The notes under the pieces: model-generated | The model's database searches: none | The model's input: only the letters and a program-made list of their open reading frames with translations | Told to the model about the DNA's origin: nothing | In this document: positions 6,648 to 10,382 of the stretch, piece by piece | Position numbering within the stretch: position 1 is the stretch's first letter | How the letters are laid out: each line of letters opens with the position of its first letter | Made by a program: the position numbers and the translations under genes | Assembly (NCBI GenBank): GCA_029267645.1 | Contig: JAJUIM010000044.1 | Span: 1-10,382, forward strand | From: Microbacterium sp. | GTDB taxonomy: Bacteria > Actinomycetota > Actinomycetes > Actinomycetales > Microbacteriaceae | Direction: 5' to 3' | DNA: 10,382 bases

Positions 6648-8102
6648 TCAGCGGGCGCTGTTCTGGCGCTGGCCGCCGCGTCCTCCGCGGCGGCCGCGCG
6701 AGCGGCGCGGGGCGCCGTCGCGGGCGTCGGATCCGCGCGACTCGCCGCGGGGCTGTCCGCTGCGCGACTCCGCGGCCGCGCGGGGCTGTCCGCCCTGGCC
6801 GCCCTGTCGGGCCGCGCGCTTGCGGCGCGCGTTCGCGCCCTGCGAGGTGCCGCCGCCCGTGGATCCGGGAGCCGGCGGGTTGCCCGAACCCGGGCCGCCC
6901 GCGCGCGGCGCGACGTGCTCGGCGCGCTCGCCCACGAGGTCGGCGACGGCGGGGCTCGCGGCCGTCACGCGCTGGGGCGCGGCCTGGATCCCCGCCCGGC
7001 GCAGCAGCTGCTTGACCTCGGAGCGCTGGTCGGGCGTCATGAGCGTGACGACGTCGCCCGAGGCGCCCGCGCGCGCCGTACGGCCCGAGCGGTGCAGGTA
7101 CGCCTTGTGGTCGGCGGGCGGATCCATGTGCACGACGAGGTCGATGTCGTCGACGTGCACGCCGCGCGCCGCGACGTCGGTCGCGACGAGCACCTTGACG
7201 CTGCCGTCCGCGAGCGCCGCGAGGTTGCGGTCGCGCGCGTTCTGCGAGAGGTTGCCCTGCAGGTCGACGGCGGGGATGCCGGCGGCCGTGAGCTGCTTCG
7301 CGAGGCGCTTGGCCTGGTGCTTCGTGCGCGAGAAGAGGATGCGCTTGGCCGTGCCCGACGCGAGCTCGCGGATGAGGGCCTTCTTGGCGTCCTGATCCTC
7401 GGCCTCGAAGACGTGGTGGGTCATGTCGGCGACGGGGGAGTCGGCGGGGTCGATCGCGTGCTCGATCGGGTTCTGCAGGAAGCGCTTCGCGATCTTGTCC
7501 ACGCCGTTGTCGAGCGTCGCCGAGAACAGCATGCGCTGTCCGTCCGTCGGCGTCTGCGACAGCAGCCGCGTCACGCCCGGCAGGAAGCCGAGGTCGGCCA
7601 TGTGGTCGGCCTCGTCGAGCACCGTGACCTGCACGCCGCCGAGCGAGACGATCTTCTGGCCGATGAGGTCCTCGAGGCGGCCGGGGCAGGCCACGACGAT
7701 GTCGACGCCCTTCTGGAACGCCTGCTCCTGCGGGCGCTGCGAGACGCCGCCGAAGACGGTCGTGACGTTGAGTCCCTGCGCGCGGGCGAGGGGCGCGACG
7801 GCCGTCGCGATCTGGGTCGCGAGCTCGCGCGTCGGCGCGAGCACGAGGCCCGAGGGCTGGCCGGGGCGGCGGCGCACGCCGGCGGCCGCGAGGCGCGCGA
7901 CGAGCGGGATCGCGAAGGCGAGGGTCTTGCCGGATCCGGTCTTGCCGCGGCCGAGCACGTCGCGGCCCGCGAGGGTCGACGGCAGCGTGGCGGTCTGGAT
8001 CGGGAACGGGGTGGGTCGGTCCTCGGCGACGAGCGCGTCGACGAGGGGAGCGGGGACGCCGAGGTCGGCGAACGAGGGGGTCTGCACGGCGGCAGCGGTC
8101 AT
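6648..8102 (-). CDS. DEAD-box ATP-dependent RNA helicase with Arg/Gly-rich tail
   Basis: The protein has 484 residues and all the helicase motifs: Q motif (Phe11 to Gln36 in TPFPIQ), Walker A GRGKTGSGKT (51-60), PTRELATQI (90-98), GG (118-119), PGRL (140-143), DEAD (163-166), SAT (194-196), ILFSRT (255-260), VLVATDVAARG (304-314) and HRSGRTARAG (337-346). The common TPGRL reads CPGRL, with Cys139 in place of Thr. From about residue 395 a low-complexity tail rich in Gly, Arg, Gln and Ser (ending near RGRRGGRGGQRQNSAR) probably binds RNA without specificity. Bacterial proteins of this build (RhlE/CsdA-like) unwind RNA in ribosome assembly, mRNA decay or cold adaptation; which applies here is not visible. 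The ATG at 8102 is preceded by a weak GAGAGA site at 8110-8115. The gene stands alone between a terminator and a 162-base leader region. Confidence 0.94.
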   Translation of the reverse strand: MTAAAVQTPSFADLGVPAPLVDALVAEDRPTPFPIQTATLPSTLAGRDVLGRGKTGSGKTLAFAIPLVARLAAAGVRRRPGQPSGLVLAPTRELATQIATAVAPLARAQGLNVTTVFGGVSQRPQEQAFQKGVDIVVACPGRLEDLIGQKIVSLGGVQVTVLDEADHMADLGFLPGVTRLLSQTPTDGQRMLFSATLDNGVDKIAKRFLQNPIEHAIDPADSPVADMTHHVFEAEDQDAKKALIRELASGTAKRILFSRTKHQAKRLAKQLTAAGIPAVDLQGNLSQNARDRNLAALADGSVKVLVATDVAARGVHVDDIDLVVHMDPPADHKAYLHRSGRTARAGASGDVVTLMTPDQRSEVKQLLRRAGIQAAPQRVTAASPAVADLVGERAEHVAPRAGGPGSGNPPAPGSTGGGTSQGANARRKRAARQGGQGGQPRAAAESRSGQPRGESRGSDARDGAPRRSRGRRGGRGGQRQNSAR

Positions 8103-8180
8103 AGGGGTGTCTCTCGGTGATGACCGGACGACATCGCGCGAGGCGCGGATCCGGTGCGGGAAGGCGAACGCGGCGGGCGC

Positions 8181-8193
8181 CGAATCCGATTCG
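8181..8193. repeat. Short perfect dyad CGAATC-C-GATTCG
   Basis: Six-base arms flank a single central C. It sits about 79 bases upstream of the helicase start and is more AT-rich than its surroundings, so it could be a transcription factor operator. A 6-bp dyad can occur by chance, and the bases just outside do not pair, so this is tentative. Confidence 0.35.
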
Positions 8194-8238
8194 CCACGGG
8201 GTGCGGCGCGAGATGTGTTCTCGAGCAGGCCGCGACGA

Positions 8239-8255
8239 CGAGCGCTGAGCGCTCG
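8239..8255 (-). terminator. Possible weak terminator or leader hairpin after the RpiR gene
   Basis: CGAGCGC-TGA-GCGCTCG is a perfect 7-bp stem with a 3-base loop, starting nine bases past the RpiR stop on the minus strand. No U tract follows, so it is not a canonical rho-independent terminator. It could terminate weakly, protect the 3' end of the operon message, or belong to the helicase leader. Confidence 0.35.
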
Positions 8256-8264
8256 AAGCCCACT

Positions 8265-9140
8265 CTACCGGCTGTCGCCCTCGGGGTCCCTGATCGCGGT
8301 CCCGAGCTCGCGCAGCACGGCGTCGCGCGCGTCTCGCCCGCGGGATCCGCGGTGCGCGATGAGCGCGTCGACGACCGACTCGATGATGAGCGTGAGCGCT
8401 GCGCGCGAGGTGTGCAGCAGCTCGTCGCGGAACGACTCGCCGACGCTCGGCACGATGAGCGCCGTGTCGGCCTCGAGCGCGAGGGGCGAGCGCGCGAACG
8501 ACGTGATGGCGAGGATCCGCGCCCCCGCGTCGCGCGCCGCGCGCACGACCGCGAGCGACGCCTCGTTCGCGCCGGATCCCGACACGACGAGGCACACGTC
8601 GCGCGGCGACATCTGCCGCGCTGCGATGCGCTGGGCGAGCGAGTCGGGCACGATCTCGGCGGGGCGGCCCGCGGCCGTGAGGCGCAGCTGCAGGTCGAGG
8701 CCGAGGGGCGAGCTCAGGCCGTTCGCGATGACGAGCACGCGGTCCGCCTCGTCGAGTGCGCGGATGACGCCATCGAGCGCCTCCTCCGTGATGCCCGAGA
8801 CGGCGTGGCCGAGGCGCGAGGCGAAGCGCTCGACCGACGCGCGCAGCGTGCCGACGAGCGAGGGATCCGCCTCGGCGGCGGGCGCCGCGTGCGCGAGCTC
8901 GCGCGCGGCCGCGACGCGCAACTGCGGGTATCCGTCGTAGCCGAGGGTCTGCGCCGTGCGGATCACGGTCGCGCGCCCCACGCCGATCGCGTCGGCGAGG
9001 TCCTGTGCCGTCGACTCGACGGTCGTCGCGAGGTCCGCCGCGATCGCCTCGGCGACGCGCCGCTCGCCCGCGTGCATCGACGGCGCGAGCGCGTGGATCC
9101 GCGCCGTCGCGGGCGCGTCAGGTGCTCCGTGCCATGCCAC
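8265..9140 (-). CDS. RpiR/MurR-family transcriptional regulator (HTH + SIS domain)
   Basis: The protein has 291 residues. The N-terminal RpiR-type helix-turn-helix covers about residues 12-85: the typical opening MHAGERRVAEAIAADL (22-37), then STAQDLADAIGVGRATVIRTAQTLGYDGYPQLR (43-75). A C-terminal SIS domain (about 120-265) shows VLVIANGLSSPLGLDL (135-150), VCLVVSGSGANEASL (182-196) and ARILAITSFARSPLA (207-221). SIS domains of this family usually bind phosphorylated sugars or amino sugars. The GTG at 9140 is supported by GGAGGGG ten bases upstream, inside the preceding phnE. The start overlaps the phnE stop by 23 bases, so the regulator is very probably co-expressed with the transporter and likely controls it. 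Its ligand is unknown, but a phosphorylated or phosphonate compound brought in by the transporter, or a metabolite of it, is a reasonable guess. Confidence 0.92.
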   Translation of the reverse strand: MAWHGAPDAPATARIHALAPSMHAGERRVAEAIAADLATTVESTAQDLADAIGVGRATVIRTAQTLGYDGYPQLRVAAARELAHAAPAAEADPSLVGTLRASVERFASRLGHAVSGITEEALDGVIRALDEADRVLVIANGLSSPLGLDLQLRLTAAGRPAEIVPDSLAQRIAARQMSPRDVCLVVSGSGANEASLAVVRAARDAGARILAITSFARSPLALEADTALIVPSVGESFRDELLHTSRAALTLIIESVVDALIAHRGSRGRDARDAVLRELGTAIRDPEGDSR

Positions 9141-9936
9141 GTGCGGCGGCCCCCTCCATGATCAGGCGGCGGATCCGCCCCGAGATCGCGTCGATGAGCA
9201 TCGTCGCGAGGATCACGACGATCAGCAGCATGCCGACCGTCGACCACTCACGATAGTTCGTGTAGTTCGACAGCATGCTGCCGATGCCGCCCGCGCCGAC
9301 GAGGCCGAGCACGGCCGACGTGCGGATGTTGATCTCGAAGCGGTACAGCGCGAACGACATGAGCGACGGCAGTGCGGCCGGCCAGAGCGCCCACCGTACG
9401 ACGGCGAGGCGCCCGCCGCCCGCGGCCTCGACGGCCTCGGCGGCGTCGTCGTCGAGCGACTCGATCGTCTCGTAGACCCACTTGCCCTGCGTGCCGATGC
9501 CGGCGATGCCGAGCGCGAGCGCGCCCGTGAACGGCGTGAGTCCCGTGACGGTCAGCAGGATGAGCGCGATGATCACCTCGGGCACCGCGCGGATCACGGC
9601 GAACACGCCGCGCAGGATCCGCCGCAGCCACGACGGGCCGACGCCGCGCGCCGCGAGCATGCCGAGCGGGATCGACACGGCGACGCACAGCAGCGCGCCG
9701 AGCCACGCCATCGAGATCGATCGCCACGTCTCGAACAGGGCGCGCGGCAGGCGCTCCCAGTCGGGGTGCTCGAACATGAGCACGCCGTACTCCCACGTCG
9801 CGCGGGGCAGGTCGAGGAGCCCCGCCCAGTCGACGTCGAGGAACGCGATCGCCGCGAGGATCACGGCGCCGACGACGACCGTCCAGACCGTCTGGCCCGC
9901 GCGGGAGGGTGCCGGGGGAAGGGCCGCGGCGGTCAT
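9118..9936 (-). CDS. phnE: Phosphonate-type ABC transporter permease PhnE (second copy)
   Basis: The protein has 272 residues from the ATG at 9936. It is a membrane permease of the PhnE family, which pairs with a PhnC ATPase and a PhnD binding protein to import phosphonates or related oxyanions. Hydrophobic segments lie at about 16-33, 73-95, 118-131, 135-147, 203-219 and 233-249. The EAA loop, which docks with the ATPase, is at EAVEAAGGGRLAVVRWALWP (168-187), followed by AALP; the signature SAVLGLVGAGGIG is at 207-219. The start overlaps the stop of the upstream permease gene by ATGA, and AGGAGG lies five bases before the ATG, so the two are translationally coupled. A longer open frame upstream is in the wrong frame inside the first permease and is rejected. 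The RpiR regulator gene follows with a 23-base overlap. The substrate cannot be read from the permease. Confidence 0.92.
   Translation of the reverse strand: MTAAALPPAPSRAGQTVWTVVVGAVILAAIAFLDVDWAGLLDLPRATWEYGVLMFEHPDWERLPRALFETWRSISMAWLGALLCVAVSIPLGMLAARGVGPSWLRRILRGVFAVIRAVPEVIIALILLTVTGLTPFTGALALGIAGIGTQGKWVYETIESLDDDAAEAVEAAGGGRLAVVRWALWPAALPSLMSFALYRFEINIRTSAVLGLVGAGGIGSMLSNYTNYREWSTVGMLLIVVILATMLIDAISGRIRRLIMEGAAARGMARST
9148..9157 (-). promoter_or_regulatory. Shine-Dalgarno site for the RpiR regulator gene
   Basis: GGAGGGG (minus strand, 9151-9157) lies ten bases before the GTG at 9140 and inside the end of phnE. It decides the choice of this GTG over internal starts and supports coupled translation. 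Confidence 0.6.
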
Positions 9937-10382
9937 ACGAGCCTCCTGCGCAGGGCGTTCGAAGAGACCTCGATGAGGATCACGACGACGAGGATCTCGA
10001 GGATGATGACGGACACGTCGTCGTACGCGTAGAAGCCGAAGCGCTCGTCGAGCAGGCGACCGATGCCGCCCGCGCCGACGATGCCGAGGATCGCTGAGAT
10101 GCGCACGTTGAGCTCGAGCGCGTACAGCCACTGGTTCGCGAAGAGCGGCAGCGACTGCGGCAGCGCGAGCGCGCGGTTCAGCTGCAGCTGAGTGCCGCCC
10201 GCCGCGCGGCCGGCCTCGAGCGAGGGGTGCTCGGACGAGTCGATCGCCTCGGAGACGAGCTTGACGATGATGCCGAGGTCGAAGAGGAACAGCGTCAGGA
10301 GCCCCGGCAGGGCGCCGACGCCGACGAGCGCGACGAGGATCGTCGCGTAGACGAGGTCGGGCACGGCGCGCACGACGTTGAC
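9933..10382 (-). CDS. phnE: Phosphonate-type ABC transporter permease PhnE (first copy), C-terminal part
   Basis: The frame stays open to the window edge, so the N-terminal part is missing; 149 residues are visible. It is a paralogue of the next gene: VNVVRAVPDLVYATILVALVG at the start of the fragment corresponds to FAVIRAVPEVIIALIL in the other copy, the EAA loop is SLEAGRAAGGTQLQLNRALALP (about residues 54-75), and ELNVRISAILGIVGAGGIG (90-108) matches EINIRTSAVLGLVGAGGIG. Three or four membrane segments are visible. Tandem PhnE permeases probably form the heterodimeric membrane channel of one importer, as in phnC-phnD-phnE1-phnE2 operons. The ATPase and binding protein are expected to the right of the window. 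Its stop overlaps the ATG of the next gene. Confidence 0.9.
   Translation of the reverse strand, partial: VNVVRAVPDLVYATILVALVGVGALPGLLTLFLFDLGIIVKLVSEAIDSSEHPSLEAGRAAGGTQLQLNRALALPQSLPLFANQWLYALELNVRISAILGIVGAGGIGRLLDERFGFYAYDDVSVIILEILVVVILIEVSSNALRRRLV
9942..9947 (-). promoter_or_regulatory. Strong Shine-Dalgarno (AGGAGG) for the second phnE
   Basis: AGGAGG lies five bases upstream of the ATG at 9936, within the last codons of the first phnE. It is the strongest ribosome binding site in the window and fixes this start. Confidence 0.75.

Larger units (their letters stand above)
8103..8264. other. Intergenic region upstream of the helicase gene
   Basis: This is the longest non-coding stretch in the window. 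It follows the RpiR gene and should hold the helicase promoter and leader on the minus strand. Two dyads are visible (listed separately): CGAATC-C-GATTCG at 8181-8193 and a 7-bp perfect hairpin at 8239-8255. I see no clear -10/-35 pair, no small gene, and no known riboswitch or cold-shock box. Confidence 0.5.

Noticed and set aside
6520..8595. Very long minus-strand frame (691 codons) across the helicase gene and its flanks
   Set aside because: It is extremely Arg/Ala/Pro-rich and runs in a different frame from the helicase, crossing the terminator and the 3' end of fprA. The helicase frame holds all motifs.
1..10382. Search for CRISPR arrays, tRNA or rRNA genes, insertion sequences, toxin-antitoxin pairs or defence genes
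   Set aside because: I saw no spaced direct repeats, tRNA-like cloverleaf, transposase or nuclease motifs; every substantial reading frame is accounted for by metabolic, transport or RNA-helicase genes.

Overview
The window is a stretch of very GC-rich chromosome, with codons that almost always end in G or C. It reads as an actinobacterium. The gene content, an adrenodoxin-reductase-like FprA, menaquinone genes with GTG starts and little or no leader, and a DEAD-box helicase with an Arg/Gly tail, suggests the Micrococcales, perhaps Microbacteriaceae. That placement is an inference from gene style, not from a marker gene. Coding density is high: the longest gap without a gene is about 160 bases.

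Layout. (1) Positions 1-1382, plus strand: the C-terminal part of a type II glycerate kinase, coupled through a GTGA overlap to a small membrane-anchored alpha/beta hydrolase. (2) Positions 1386-1940, minus strand: a DUF402-family protein, tail to tail with the hydrolase and head to head with the next block. (3) Positions 2008-6569, plus strand: isochorismate synthase (menF), demethylmenaquinone methyltransferase (menG), a long-chain polyprenyl diphosphate synthase, and a ferredoxin/adrenodoxin-type NADP reductase (fprA). The first three supply an early ring step, the last methylation and the isoprenoid tail of menaquinone, so this is a partial menaquinone locus; FprA is a redox neighbour whose link is positional only. 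(4) Positions 6587-6642: a strong bidirectional terminator between convergent fprA and a DEAD-box RNA helicase (minus, 6648-8102). (5) Positions 8265-10382, minus strand: two tandem PhnE-type permeases of a phosphonate-class ABC transporter (the upstream one is cut by the window edge), followed by an overlapping RpiR/MurR-type HTH-SIS regulator. The binding protein and ATPase presumably lie beyond the right edge.

Regulatory structure. Four genes (DUF402, menF, menG, polyprenyl synthase) each have a TANNNT -10-like box ending 6-7 nt before the start codon, which fits leaderless transcripts. In contrast, fprA, the second phnE and the RpiR gene have Shine-Dalgarno sequences.

Novelty. Most of the window is ordinary core metabolism, and I see no clearly new defence, mobile or RNA system. 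The points most worth following are the RpiR regulator coupled to a phosphonate-type transporter, the leaderless-promoter series across the menaquinone genes, a strong excess of the hexamer GGATCC, and an altered SAM-binding glycine motif in MenG.
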